This document shows positions 24,715-33,665 of a stretch of DNA of 57,265 bases, in pieces. A program made the translations under genes and the position numbers. A model generated the notes under the pieces. The model was given only the letters and a program-made list of their open reading frames with translations. It was not told where the DNA came from and made no database searches. Origin of the DNA: Candidatus Thalassarchaeaceae archaeon. GTDB lineage: Archaea; Thermoplasmatota; Poseidoniia; Poseidoniales; Thalassarchaeaceae. The stretch is taken from NCBI GenBank assembly GCA_030745885.1, contig JASLNR010000063.1:1-57265 (forward strand), written 5' to 3'. The number at the start of each line of letters is the position of its first letter. Position 1 is the first letter of the stretch.

Positions 24715-27700
24715 CTAGAGCGAACTGATCTGAAGCAGCCTGGGCTCTGGAATGCCCTCCCTCGCCTCGTCTATGGCCTCGACCTCCATCCTAGCGCCAG
24801 CCATCGTGGTCACGAAGGGTATGTTGAGTTCGACGGCGAGCCTTCGCATCATATTGCCGTCAAGCACCGCCCCGCCAGACGATCGGGGCGTGTTGATGAT
24901 CAAATGAATCTTGCCCTGCCTCATCAGATCGAGGGCGTCTGGGGACTTGCCCTCCGCGATCCTGTAGCAGGTCCTGACCTCGAGTCCACCGGCCTCGCGC
25001 AGCACGCGTGAGGTGCCCCGGGTAGCGTACAAGGTGAAGCCCATCTCAAGCAGGCGCCTAGCCATAGGGATGGTGTCGCGCTTGTCCTCGTCCTTCACGG
25101 TGATGTACACGCCGCCCTCGGTGGGGACCGGGAGTTCGGTGGCTAGCCTCGCCTTCAGGTAGGCAGCCGACGCCCTCTCGTGCGAGCCCATCACCTCCCC
25201 GGTAGACTTCATTTCTGGTCCAGGGGCCGGGTCGAGCCCTCGCAACTTGATGAAGGGGAAGACCGGGGCCTTGACGCAGACCGCGTCGGTTTGTGGCGCG
25301 GGGACGTCGAGGTCGGCCAGTCGCTCCCCCAGTGCTACGCGCGCAGCGATGCGCGCTAGCGGGATTCCGGTCGACTTGGCCACGAAGGGGAATGTGCGCG
25401 AGCCGCGTGGGTTGACCTCAAGCACGTACAGCAAGCCGTCTTGTATTGCGAACTGGATGTTAAAGCACCCCCTGATACCAAGCTCGATGCCTATCCGAGT
25501 GGTCCACTCCCCCACCTCCGAGATCAATTCCTCAGAGACATTCTGAGGGGGGATGAAACAAGTGGAGTCCCCCGAGTGGATTCCCGCCTCCTCGAGGTGC
25601 TCCATGATCGCTCCGACGAGGACTTGCTCTCCATCGCACACAGCGTCGACGTCCAGCTCGACGGCGTTTCCCAGGAACTTATCGATCAGGAGCGGACGGT
25701 CGGGTGCCAGGTACCCCTCACGCATGTACGACTCGAGCTGCTTGTAGTTAGACAGGATCTCCATGCCCCGCCCCCCGAGCACGTATGAAGGCCTGATTAG
25801 AACGGGGTATCCGATTTCGTTGGCCGCTTCCCTGACTCCGTCCGGAGTCGTCGCAGTCGCACCCTCGGGCATCCTGAGGCCGCACCTTGCGGCGAACTGC
25901 TCGAAGCGCTCGCGGTCGCTAGCCTCGTCGACGGCCTCGGGGGTTGTTCCCTCCATTACGAGGTCTAGGCCGAGATCGGAAAGGTGGGGAATGGTTTCCG
26001 ACAGGGGAAGAGCGAGGTTGATGGCCGTCTGTCCTCCAAATTGTAGCAGGATGCCGTTGGCATCCTCACGCAGCAGCACCTCGGTTACGCACTCGAGGGT
26101 TAGCGGATCGAAGTACAGCCTGTCGCTGGTGTCGAAGTCGGTGGACACGGTCTCCGGATTGTTGTTGATGAGAATTGCTTCGTGCCCGAGGTCCTGGATC
26201 GCACCGGCAGCATGGACGCAACCGTAGTCGAACTCTATGCCCTGCCCTATCCTGATCGGGCCCGAGCCGACTACGGCAATACGCTGCTTGGTCGAGTTCG
26301 CCAGACCGGGCACGAAGTCGATGCCTTTCTCCGAAGAGCCGCCCTCGTAGGTCGAGTAGTAGTATGGGGTCAATGCAGCGAACTCGGCTGCGCACGAGTC
26401 CACCATACGGTAGCGAGGGTGGAGGTGCAAGGAGTGGCGACGGTGGCGCACAGCCGTCTCGTCATTCCCCGGCGGGAGTACCTTGAACCCGCTGTCAGGG
26501 AAGCCGGCCAGAGCATCGGCGATGTGCAGGTCGGTGAAGCCAGAGCCCTTCCATGACATCATCTCGGCCTGGGGTATCTCGGCTGGTCGCATGCCAATCT
26601 CACCGGCTGCCCGGATCTCAGTCTCAATGGCGGCGATTTTCTCGAACCGGTGCAGGAACCATCTCGTGACCCCGCCTGTCAGGTCCCTGACGTCATCGAT
26701 GGAGTAGCCCCTCCTGAAGGCCTCGATGATGGCACCCAGTCGCCTGTCTGTTGGTATGCGAAGCCAGTCCTCCATGAGGGCGGTGGGCAGGTTCTCGGAT
26801 GCCCGCTCGTCCATCGACTCCCCGTCCGATGCATCGGACATCGTGAGCGGGCGGGGATGGGGGTGGCCGTACTCGAGGCTAGCCCACGCCTTCAGGAAGG
26901 CCTCCTCGAAGCAGCGGCCGATTGCCATAGCCTCGCCGGTGGACTTCATTGAGGTACCTATGGTCCGGTCAGCGGTGCGGAACTTGTCAAACGGCCAGCG
27001 CGGGATCTTGACCACGCAGTAGTCGAGCGTCGGCTCGAATGCTGCCGTGGTGCCCTCTCCGGTGATTGGGTTGGGCAACTCGTCGAGGGTGTACCCTACG
27101 GCGATGAGCGCGGCCATTCGCGCTATCGGGTAACCGGTGGCCTTGGAGGCGAGGGCAGAGGATCGGGATACCCGGGGGTTGACCTCGATGACCCGGAACT
27201 CCCCCGTGGACTGCTCGACTGCGAACTGAACATTGCAGCCACCCCTGATGTTGAGGCGCCTGATCAGCTTGAGTGAGGCATCCCTGAGGACCTGGTGGTC
27301 GCGGTCAGAGAGCGTCTGCTGTGGGGCTACCACAACTGACTCGCCGGTGTGTACTCCCATCGGGTCGATATTCTCCATCGTGCAGACGATTATGGCGTTG
27401 TCAGCGCCGTCGCGCATGACCTCGTACTCGTGTTCCTGCCATCCCAGAATGCTCTCCTCGATTAATACCTGGCCGATTGCGGAATGTAGGATTCCCTGAC
27501 TGGCAATCTCCACCAGCTCTCCCATGTTGAACGCGGTGCCACCACCCAATCCGCCTAGGGTGAAGGCCGGCCTGATGAGAAGGGGGAACCCGTCAAGCTC
27601 CTCGGCGGCTTCGATTACTTCCTCGATGGAGTCGCAGGCAATCGCCCTGCAGACGGGGAGTCCGATACTCTCACAGACCTGCTTAAACTGGTCCCTGTCC

Positions 27701-28083
27701 TCCGCCTCGTTAATCGAGACGAGGTTGCATCCGATGAGTTCCACTCCGAGTTCATCCAGAGTGCCATCGTTGGCCAGAGCGGAAGCGATGTTCAGCGCCG
27801 TCTGACCACCCATGCCGGCTAACAGGGCATCGGGCCTCTCAGACTCCATGATTCGCTTGACCACCTCGGGCAGCAGGGGCTCGATGTAAATCCGGTCTGC
27901 CATCTCAGGATCGTTCTGTATGGTGGCCGGGTTGGAGTTGATGAGTATAACTTCGAAGCCATCGTTCCTGAGAGCCCTGCAGGCCTGGGAGCCGGAGAAG
28001 TCGAACTCAGCGGCCTGGCCTATGCGAATAGGTCCGCTGCCGAGGATGACTATCCTGCGGAGGTCGTTGCGACGTGGCATCAT
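24715..28083 (-). CDS. carB: Carbamoyl-phosphate synthase large subunit
   Basis: 1122-aa ATP-dependent synthetase making carbamoyl phosphate from bicarbonate, ammonia (from CarA) and two ATP, for pyrimidine and arginine synthesis. It has two homologous ATP-grasp halves, each opening with GSGPIRIGQ (about 14-22 and again near 610), an oligomerisation domain between them, and a C-terminal MGS-like allosteric domain (from about YITVKDEDKRDTIPMARRLL). It is some 50 residues longer than the usual ~1070 aa, with extra sequence in the central oligomerisation region (around HPRPLTMSDASDGESMDERA). Its start overlaps the carA stop by 4 nt. Confidence 0.97.
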   Translation of the reverse strand: MMPRRNDLRRIVILGSGPIRIGQAAEFDFSGSQACRALRNDGFEVILINSNPATIQNDPEMADRIYIEPLLPEVVKRIMESERPDALLAGMGGQTALNIASALANDGTLDELGVELIGCNLVSINEAEDRDQFKQVCESIGLPVCRAIACDSIEEVIEAAEELDGFPLLIRPAFTLGGLGGGTAFNMGELVEIASQGILHSAIGQVLIEESILGWQEHEYEVMRDGADNAIIVCTMENIDPMGVHTGESVVVAPQQTLSDRDHQVLRDASLKLIRRLNIRGGCNVQFAVEQSTGEFRVIEVNPRVSRSSALASKATGYPIARMAALIAVGYTLDELPNPITGEGTTAAFEPTLDYCVVKIPRWPFDKFRTADRTIGTSMKSTGEAMAIGRCFEEAFLKAWASLEYGHPHPRPLTMSDASDGESMDERASENLPTALMEDWLRIPTDRRLGAIIEAFRRGYSIDDVRDLTGGVTRWFLHRFEKIAAIETEIRAAGEIGMRPAEIPQAEMMSWKGSGFTDLHIADALAGFPDSGFKVLPPGNDETAVRHRRHSLHLHPRYRMVDSCAAEFAALTPYYYSTYEGGSSEKGIDFVPGLANSTKQRIAVVGSGPIRIGQGIEFDYGCVHAAGAIQDLGHEAILINNNPETVSTDFDTSDRLYFDPLTLECVTEVLLREDANGILLQFGGQTAINLALPLSETIPHLSDLGLDLVMEGTTPEAVDEASDRERFEQFAARCGLRMPEGATATTPDGVREAANEIGYPVLIRPSYVLGGRGMEILSNYKQLESYMREGYLAPDRPLLIDKFLGNAVELDVDAVCDGEQVLVGAIMEHLEEAGIHSGDSTCFIPPQNVSEELISEVGEWTTRIGIELGIRGCFNIQFAIQDGLLYVLEVNPRGSRTFPFVAKSTGIPLARIAARVALGERLADLDVPAPQTDAVCVKAPVFPFIKLRGLDPAPGPEMKSTGEVMGSHERASAAYLKARLATELPVPTEGGVYITVKDEDKRDTIPMARRLLEMGFTLYATRGTSRVLREAGGLEVRTCYRIAEGKSPDALDLMRQGKIHLIINTPRSSGGAVLDGNMMRRLAVELNIPFVTTMAGARMEVEAIDEAREGIPEPRLLQISSL

Positions 28084-29414
28084 CCACCACCCCCGCTTAA
28101 GGCGATTGCTGTCCGGTCGATGCCGAGGTGGTCGGAGACCATTTCCTGGAATCTGTCGAAAAGAGGTGAGGCGTCGTGCGGGCCGGGGCAGGCCTCGGGA
28201 TGGAACTGGATGGTGAATGCGGGCTTGCCGAGCAGATCTAGGCCCTCGACCGTGCGGTCGTTGGAGTTCACGTGACGGACCTTGAAGTCCGATCCAAGGA
28301 CGTTGTCCCCAGTCTCGGAGCGCACACCGCTGGGATGCGGCGCAAGCATCCCTTGGATTGGGTCCTCCACAGCGAATCCATGGTTCTGGCTGGTGATGTG
28401 GACCCTGCCCGTCTCCAGATCGAGCACGGGCTGGTTGGCACCCCTGTGACCGTACCTGAGCTTGTAGGTTCGCAGCCCCGCAGCCAGCCCCATCAGTTGG
28501 TGCCCCAAGCAGATCCCCATCACAGGCATGTCTTCCCGTACTGCAGCAGAGAGAGTGTGGCGGGCAGTCGTCGCAACTCCGTGATGGGCCGGGTCTCCAG
28601 GACCGTTTGATGCAAAAACAGCGACGGGGGCCCAGTCACCCATGATGTCGTCAAACGGCATGGTGGCCGGGCACCACACTACCTCGAAGCGGTGGCAGAG
28701 CTCCCTGAGGATATTGTGCTTGACCCCACAGTCAATGGCCGCTAGACGGGGGAGCGGTCGGCCATCCTCGTCCTGCGCCCCGGGGTTGAGCAGGACGGCT
28801 TCCTCGCAAGTGACCTCCGCAACGAGGTCCTCGGAGTCGGGCGGGGCCATCTCCTTCAGAATGTCCCACATCTCTGAAACTCGCTCGATGGGACCGAACA
28901 CGCATAGCAGGGTGCCGTGCTCCCTGACTCGCCGAGTCAGAGCCCTGGTGTCGACCCCCTCAATGCCGGGCACGTCATGGGCGACTAGCAGGTCGTGTAC
29001 GCTGCCGATGGAGTCCCTGTGATCGGGAAGGCCGATGTGATGGCGGCAAACCACCCCTCGTAGGTGGACTCCCGAGGATTCAGAGATTCCAGGCATAATC
29101 CCGTAGTTGCCCAGAAGCGGGTAGGTGAAGGTCAGCACCTGACCTGCGAATGATGGGTCGGTCAGGCTCTCCTGGTACCCACACATCCCAGTGGTGAAGA
29201 CCAGTTCCCCTTGGGCGATGGCCTCGGCACCGAATAGCCTGCCCTCGAACCTAGTGCCGTCAGCAAGCAGGAGCAGGCCTCGGGAACCGCTCGGCTGCTC
29301 GATGCCGCCATATCCCATCAGGACATCTGCAGCATCTCTGAAAACAGGCGGGGTGTCGACTCCACTAATACCGGCCCCCGGGGAGAAGCCCCGACCACCG
29401 GCGGTCTCCGACAT
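28080..29414 (-). CDS. carA: Carbamoyl-phosphate synthase small subunit (glutaminase)
   Basis: 444-aa glutamine amidotransferase subunit that releases ammonia for CarB. Start at ATG 29414 (MSETAGG); a TTG two codons upstream is possible. The N-terminal CPSase small-subunit domain (RGLLLLADGTRFEGRLFGAE onwards) follows an extra leader of about 45 residues absent from most CarA proteins. The class I GATase domain has the nucleophile Cys in MGICLGHQLMGL and the His/Glu pair in IQFHPEACPGP. It overlaps carB by ATGA. A weak TATA-like GATTAAG lies about 30 nt upstream. Confidence 0.96.
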   Translation of the reverse strand: MSETAGGRGFSPGAGISGVDTPPVFRDAADVLMGYGGIEQPSGSRGLLLLADGTRFEGRLFGAEAIAQGELVFTTGMCGYQESLTDPSFAGQVLTFTYPLLGNYGIMPGISESSGVHLRGVVCRHHIGLPDHRDSIGSVHDLLVAHDVPGIEGVDTRALTRRVREHGTLLCVFGPIERVSEMWDILKEMAPPDSEDLVAEVTCEEAVLLNPGAQDEDGRPLPRLAAIDCGVKHNILRELCHRFEVVWCPATMPFDDIMGDWAPVAVFASNGPGDPAHHGVATTARHTLSAAVREDMPVMGICLGHQLMGLAAGLRTYKLRYGHRGANQPVLDLETGRVHITSQNHGFAVEDPIQGMLAPHPSGVRSETGDNVLGSDFKVRHVNSNDRTVEGLDLLGKPAFTIQFHPEACPGPHDASPLFDRFQEMVSDHLGIDRTAIALSGGGG

Positions 29415-29487
29415 CAGCAACGCTGCTCAAGTACGATTCTTAATCATTGAGAGTGACTTGCCCCCTCAGACCAGAAGGACCCAGTCG

Positions 29488-30042
29488 TCACTCCTCCTCG
29501 TGGTTGATTACAATCTTGCCCCTGGTGGATGGGACTACCTCGATTAGCCCACCTTCGAATCTGGATGGTGCATCTATCGGTCCGACCCAAGAATCGAGGA
29601 AGACCGCTAGCGCGGCGACCTCGGAGTGGGGCTGGTTTCCTACCGAGACGTTGTGATTGGATAGGTGGAACATCTCCGAGGGCACCTTGGTCCCACCCAC
29701 CACCACGATTGCTGGCTTGTCAGTGGGAATCTCGGCAATGGCCTCGCGCCAAGGTTGACCGTACATGGTGAGGTGGATAATGGTGGCAACCCCACCCTTG
29801 GATTCATGTCGGAGCCAAGCCATCGGCTTGGTCTCGTAGCGACAATTGAACGAGCCGCCGAAGCGCTCGGTGACAGATCGCCAAGTCTCCAAGGCAGAGG
29901 GGTCTTCCTCGCCGGCGAGCACGACCTCATCGGCTCCGAAGGCCCTCGCGGTCAGGCCCAGATGGGAGGTTATTCGCTTGTCTCGCTCGCGTCGGTGGCC
30001 CAGTCTTAGGACGGACAGTCCAGGCAGTCGGGTGCGAGCCAT
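29488..30042 (-). CDS. trm56: tRNA (cytidine-56-2'-O)-methyltransferase, SPOUT family
   Basis: 184-aa archaeal SPOUT methylase that 2'-O-methylates C56 in the T-loop of tRNA. The N-terminal VLRLGHRRERDKRITSHLGL and the following LTARAFGADEV match the aTrm56 family, and the C-terminal knot region shows IVVVGGTKVPSEMFHLSNHNVSVGNQPHSEVAALA. This protein is found essentially only in archaea. It starts 3 nt after the stop of a membrane-protein gene on the same strand, and its end is 73 nt from the carA start. Confidence 0.88.
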   Translation of the reverse strand: MARTRLPGLSVLRLGHRRERDKRITSHLGLTARAFGADEVVLAGEEDPSALETWRSVTERFGGSFNCRYETKPMAWLRHESKGGVATIIHLTMYGQPWREAIAEIPTDKPAIVVVGGTKVPSEMFHLSNHNVSVGNQPHSEVAALAVFLDSWVGPIDAPSRFEGGLIEVVPSTRGKIVINHEEE

Positions 30043-30045
30043 GGC

Positions 30046-30699
30046 TCACGCGTACGGGGGCTCCTCATCAGCCTGACCCTCGTAAGCGGCTTCCTTGGAG
30101 GCGGGGAACACGTCAACGCCCATGTTCAGCATGCTGGCCCTGACCCATTGCAGGAGCATGGCATCGAACATGAAACGCGATGCGAAGTGGATCATGATGG
30201 CCAGCAACAGCAGCCTCCCGGATGCGAACAAGGCAGTGTTGAAGCCGATATCGTTGTAGTGGAGTATCACTGGCTCGATGATGTAGAAGAGGGCCAGGAC
30301 GACCAATAGCCCCCCTGCCTGCGAGAGGGTCGCGTTCCCCTTCTCCCTGCCTATCACCATTACGAGAGTGGCTGCGAGAGTCAGTGTGGGGACGATCAGG
30401 CTCAGTGAGCCGAAGTCGAAGGCGCCTATCAAAGAGGCTGGAATCTCGGAGTCGTTCATCTTCGCAGCGCCCTTATTGACGGCTATCCACCAGAACAGGG
30501 CGCTGGACATGAACAGCGCGCCGGAAATCCAGCCGCGCTCGGTGATCATGTCCCTGACGTGGTGAGTGTCTCTGGGCTCCAGCCTTTGGACGATCGATTC
30601 GAGAATGAACAACGTCTCGGGGTCATTGGTGGGTTCGACATCGACCTGAACCTGGCCTGAGAGGACCTCTTCCGAGGCATCATCTCCCAGAACCATCAC
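30046..30699 (-). CDS. Hypothetical four-helix membrane protein
   Basis: 217-aa protein of unknown function. A soluble acidic N-terminus (about 1-55) precedes four hydrophobic helices (about 57-77, 90-116, 123-148 and 155-175). The C-terminal cytoplasmic region is short and acidic at the end (GQADEEPPYA). It is encoded immediately upstream of trm56 (3 nt gap) and is divergent from folP, with 52 nt between the starts. Confidence 0.75.
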   Translation of the reverse strand: MMVLGDDASEEVLSGQVQVDVEPTNDPETLFILESIVQRLEPRDTHHVRDMITERGWISGALFMSSALFWWIAVNKGAAKMNDSEIPASLIGAFDFGSLSLIVPTLTLAATLVMVIGREKGNATLSQAGGLLVVLALFYIIEPVILHYNDIGFNTALFASGRLLLLAIMIHFASRFMFDAMLLQWVRASMLNMGVDVFPASKEAAYEGQADEEPPYA

Positions 30700-30751
30700 T
30701 CGATTGCCTCTCCGTCACATCATAAAGCAATCGTCGTTTGGAGGGGGCGAG

Positions 30752-31585
30752 ATGGCCGACTGGCGACCTATGATAAATCGCCGAGAGAGTGGAATCCCCC
30801 GAATCATGGGGGTTGTGAACGTCACCCCTGACTCATTCCACCCAGGTTCTAGGTCCCCAGGGGAGATGGAGGCAGTCTCCCGAGCCGTTCGCATGGTCGA
30901 GCAGGGCGCGGACTGGATTGACGTGGGGGGCGAATCGACCCGTCCTGGCGCCGCTCCCGTCCCAATCGGAACCGAGGCGGGACGTGTGGTTCCAGTGATT
31001 GAGGGCATCAGAGACGCCCTGCCAGATGTTTGCATCTCAATAGACACGCGGAGAGCAGAGGTTGCTCAGTGGGCCCTGGGTGCTGGTGCAGACATGGTCA
31101 ACGACGTCTCATCGCTCGGCGATTCGGGCATGCTGGAGGTGGTTGTCGACCACGGCTGCCCCGTTTGCGTCATGCATATGAAGGGACTGCCGGAGAACAT
31201 GCAGGAAGGCCCGAGGTACGAGGACGTGGTGGCGGAGATTAAGGAGTCCTTGGAAAGCGTGACTGATCGCCTCCTAGACGCCGGCCGGGCACCAGGGGAG
31301 ATTATCGTTGACCCCGGCATCGGATTCGGCAAGCGTCTCGAGCACAACCTCGCACTGCTATCTGCTGGGAGGGACATAGTCCCCAAGGAGGACATGGCCC
31401 TGATGTGGGGGGTGAGCAGGAAGAGCATGTTCGGGGACCTGCTTGGCAGGGATTCGAGCGAAGACCGGTTGTCGGGGACTCTGGGGGTGGCGGCGATGGC
31501 CCCCTCCAAGGGAGTGGACATCATCAGGGTGCACGATGTGGCCGAACATTCCGACCTGTACTCAGCTATGTCCGCATTGGGGTGA
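30752..31585 (+). CDS. folP: Dihydropteroate synthase
   Basis: 277-aa TIM-barrel pterin enzyme that joins dihydropterin pyrophosphate to p-aminobenzoate or an archaeal analogue. The start at ATG 30752 is preceded by GGAGGGGG, a strong Shine-Dalgarno; the upstream in-frame ATG at 30704 lies within the divergent gene's promoter region. Motifs: IMGVVNVTPDSFHPGS (about 19-34), WIDVGGESTRPGA, SIDTRRAEVAQWALGAGADMVNDVSS, VCVMHMKGLPENMQ, DPGIGFGKRLEHNL and the C-terminal RVHDVAEH. All key pterin-binding Asn/Asp/Arg/Lys residues are present. The PCD-like protein at 15279 may also act in pterin metabolism. Confidence 0.95.
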   Translation: MADWRPMINRRESGIPRIMGVVNVTPDSFHPGSRSPGEMEAVSRAVRMVEQGADWIDVGGESTRPGAAPVPIGTEAGRVVPVIEGIRDALPDVCISIDTRRAEVAQWALGAGADMVNDVSSLGDSGMLEVVVDHGCPVCVMHMKGLPENMQEGPRYEDVVAEIKESLESVTDRLLDAGRAPGEIIVDPGIGFGKRLEHNLALLSAGRDIVPKEDMALMWGVSRKSMFGDLLGRDSSEDRLSGTLGVAAMAPSKGVDIIRVHDVAEHSDLYSAMSALG

Positions 31586-31601
31586 ACACGTGGGCCAAGG
31601 G

Positions 31602-32759
31602 ATGCGCAGCGTGATCGACGTAGACGAGCGGCTGAGGCTTGTCGGCACTGCGCATGTCAGTACCCAATCAGTCGATCTCGTTCGCAGGCAGATCGAGGAA
31701 TGGGGTCCCGACCTAGTGGCTGTCGAGCTATGCCCTTCTAGGATGGCAGCCCTCACCGAGCCTGACTCGCTGGAGTCAGAGGACCTGTTGAAGATAATCA
31801 ACGAGGGCAGATCTGCGATGATCCTTCTGCAATCCGCTCTAGCAGCCCAGCAGCGCAGGTTGGGCATCACTGCTGGCGAGCAGCCCGGGGCCGAGCTGCT
31901 CGCAGCAATCGAGGCGGCCGAGGGTGCTGAGATTCCGATCGAGCTGATCGACCGCGACGTGGTAGTCACACTAAGGAGGGCGTGGGCGAGGATGGGGCTG
32001 ATCGAGAAGTGGAGGGTCCTCAACGCACTTCTGTGGGAGGAGGATGACGAGGAGGACGTCTCGATAGAGGAGATGCTCGGGGATTCGGACCTCCTTAGCA
32101 AGCTGCTTGAGGATGCGCGGGCGGTCGCGCCCAATGCGGGTGAGGTCCTGATCGACGAGCGCGACGCCTTCCTGGCTGGCAGGATACAGCAGATCAGGGG
32201 CAAGGGCAAGATTCTGGCAGTGGTTGGGGCAGGTCACCTCAGCGGCGTCACACATCACCTCGGGGAGCCTGCGATGGAGACTACCTCCAGACTGGCCGAA
32301 CTAAGTCTCGAGCCCAAGAAGCCGACTTGGCCCAAGGCGGTGGTTATGGCCATCCCAATACTCCTGTTGGGGGCGGTTATCTGGATGGGTTACAACGGTC
32401 AGATGGATGACCTCCGGCAGACGGCTGAGACTTGGCTGGTCCTGAACGCCCTACTAGCCGGATTGGGCGTTCTCCTTGCCCGGGGCCACCCGCTATCCGT
32501 ACTCGTAGGTGCGGTTGCCTCTCCGATAACTTCCCTCAACCCAACCCTAGCCGCGGGTTGGTTCGCTGGCTACACCCAACTCAAGGTGGCTGCTCCTACC
32601 GGCAAGGACGCGCAGGACTTCCTAGCGCTTGACGAAATCTCCCTTTTCTGGAAGAACCGGGTCGGCAGGGTTCTGATGGTCACGGCCCTGGGGAACATCG
32701 GGTCGACGCTGGGCGCTTGGCTTGCGGGTGGGGCCATTATTGGCATGCTGCTGAGCTAG
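31602..32759 (+). CDS. TraB/PrgY-family membrane protein
   Basis: 385-aa TraB-family protein. The N-terminal domain starts with the conserved LVGTAHVS motif (about 13-20) and ends with VVGAGHLSGV, the two Gly-x-x-His motifs of the family, with VELCPSR between. The C-terminal third carries about four transmembrane helices from residue ~248 (WPKAVVMAIPILLLGAV, WLVLNALLAGLGVLLA, and two more). TraB/PrgY proteins inhibit or degrade peptide pheromones in enterococci; in archaea their role is unknown, possibly membrane proteolysis. Start may be ATG 31602 or GTG 31590. It follows folP closely. Confidence 0.85.
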   Translation: MRSVIDVDERLRLVGTAHVSTQSVDLVRRQIEEWGPDLVAVELCPSRMAALTEPDSLESEDLLKIINEGRSAMILLQSALAAQQRRLGITAGEQPGAELLAAIEAAEGAEIPIELIDRDVVVTLRRAWARMGLIEKWRVLNALLWEEDDEEDVSIEEMLGDSDLLSKLLEDARAVAPNAGEVLIDERDAFLAGRIQQIRGKGKILAVVGAGHLSGVTHHLGEPAMETTSRLAELSLEPKKPTWPKAVVMAIPILLLGAVIWMGYNGQMDDLRQTAETWLVLNALLAGLGVLLARGHPLSVLVGAVASPITSLNPTLAAGWFAGYTQLKVAAPTGKDAQDFLALDEISLFWKNRVGRVLMVTALGNIGSTLGAWLAGGAIIGMLLS

Positions 32760-32980
32760 CCCGTCGGCCCCGGGGCTGGGCAACCCTCGGCTCGATTCAA
32801 CCTGGACAAGGTGGAGAAGGGTCAATTCATCGTCGAAAATCGCCAGAAGGAGCCTCTCCGGTTGCCTATGGACGTGGCAGACACACGCCAACCAAAGAGG
32901 TCGGGGTGAGGGATTTCGGCAGCATTCTGACACAATGGTAGTGTGGTCAACTCTATGTTTCCCTCCACGTTCCGCATAGC

Positions 32981-33505
32981 ATGGTCGCAGTCGTCACTAT
33001 GAGCGATGAGGATCGTGACGACCTCATCGCCTGTTGCAAAGGTCTCGCCGACACGATTGAGTGGCTTGATTCTCTCAACGCACGACCCGGACTCGCAGAA
33101 CTGGGGGCACGATTGGACTCCCTCCCATTGAATCTTGAAGCCCTCAAGCAACACATCGTCTACACAGAGGACAATGGGTACCAGCGCAACATCATCAAGA
33201 AGACCGAGCACTACGAGGTGGTCGCCATCACATGGCGAGCTGGGCAAGACACCCCCATTCACGACCACGTCGGTTCTGATTGCGCATTCTTGATTGTAGA
33301 AGGCACCTCAACAGAAACCATCTACGAATTGGGTGATGATCATTTGGCTGTGGCGACGGACGTACGCCACTATTCTCCGGGTGACGTATGTGCGGCTGAA
33401 GAGCCGGACGTCCACCGCATATCCAACGATACGGATGGCGACCTCATCAATCTCCACGTCTACACGCCGCCACTCTCTGGCTTCGGCATCTATGAAGCGG
33501 CTTGA
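32981..33505 (+). CDS. Cysteine dioxygenase (cupin), with Cys-Tyr crosslink residues
   Basis: 174-aa cupin of the type I cysteine dioxygenase family, oxidising cysteine to cysteine sulfinate with O2 and Fe(II). Iron ligands are His94, His96 (PIHDHVGSDC) and His145 (DVHRI). The Arg69 in YQRN matches the carboxylate-binding Arg of true cysteine dioxygenases (3-mercaptopropionate dioxygenases have Gln there). Cys101 and Tyr161 (LHVYTPP) align with rat Cys93 and Tyr157, which form the thioether cofactor. An alternative start is ATG 32999. It lies upstream of a SoeABC-like oxidoreductase on the same strand, suggesting a cysteine-to-sulfite-to-sulfate route. A 221-nt gap before the gene holds an imperfect inverted repeat (32928-32949). 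Confidence 0.87.
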   Translation: MVAVVTMSDEDRDDLIACCKGLADTIEWLDSLNARPGLAELGARLDSLPLNLEALKQHIVYTEDNGYQRNIIKKTEHYEVVAITWRAGQDTPIHDHVGSDCAFLIVEGTSTETIYELGDDHLAVATDVRHYSPGDVCAAEEPDVHRISNDTDGDLINLHVYTPPLSGFGIYEAA

Positions 33506-33665
33506 ATCGCCCTTTCCCAGGCCCGCCTGCGTCTGAGACCTTATCCACTGCCCTAAGGACATGGCGATTTACTCGGATGGTCAAGACTGGCGGGCGGGAG
33601 GATGCCCTATTGGTAGGGGACATTATCACCTCGTGCCCTCAGTGTCGGAACACAGGAGCGGGGGG

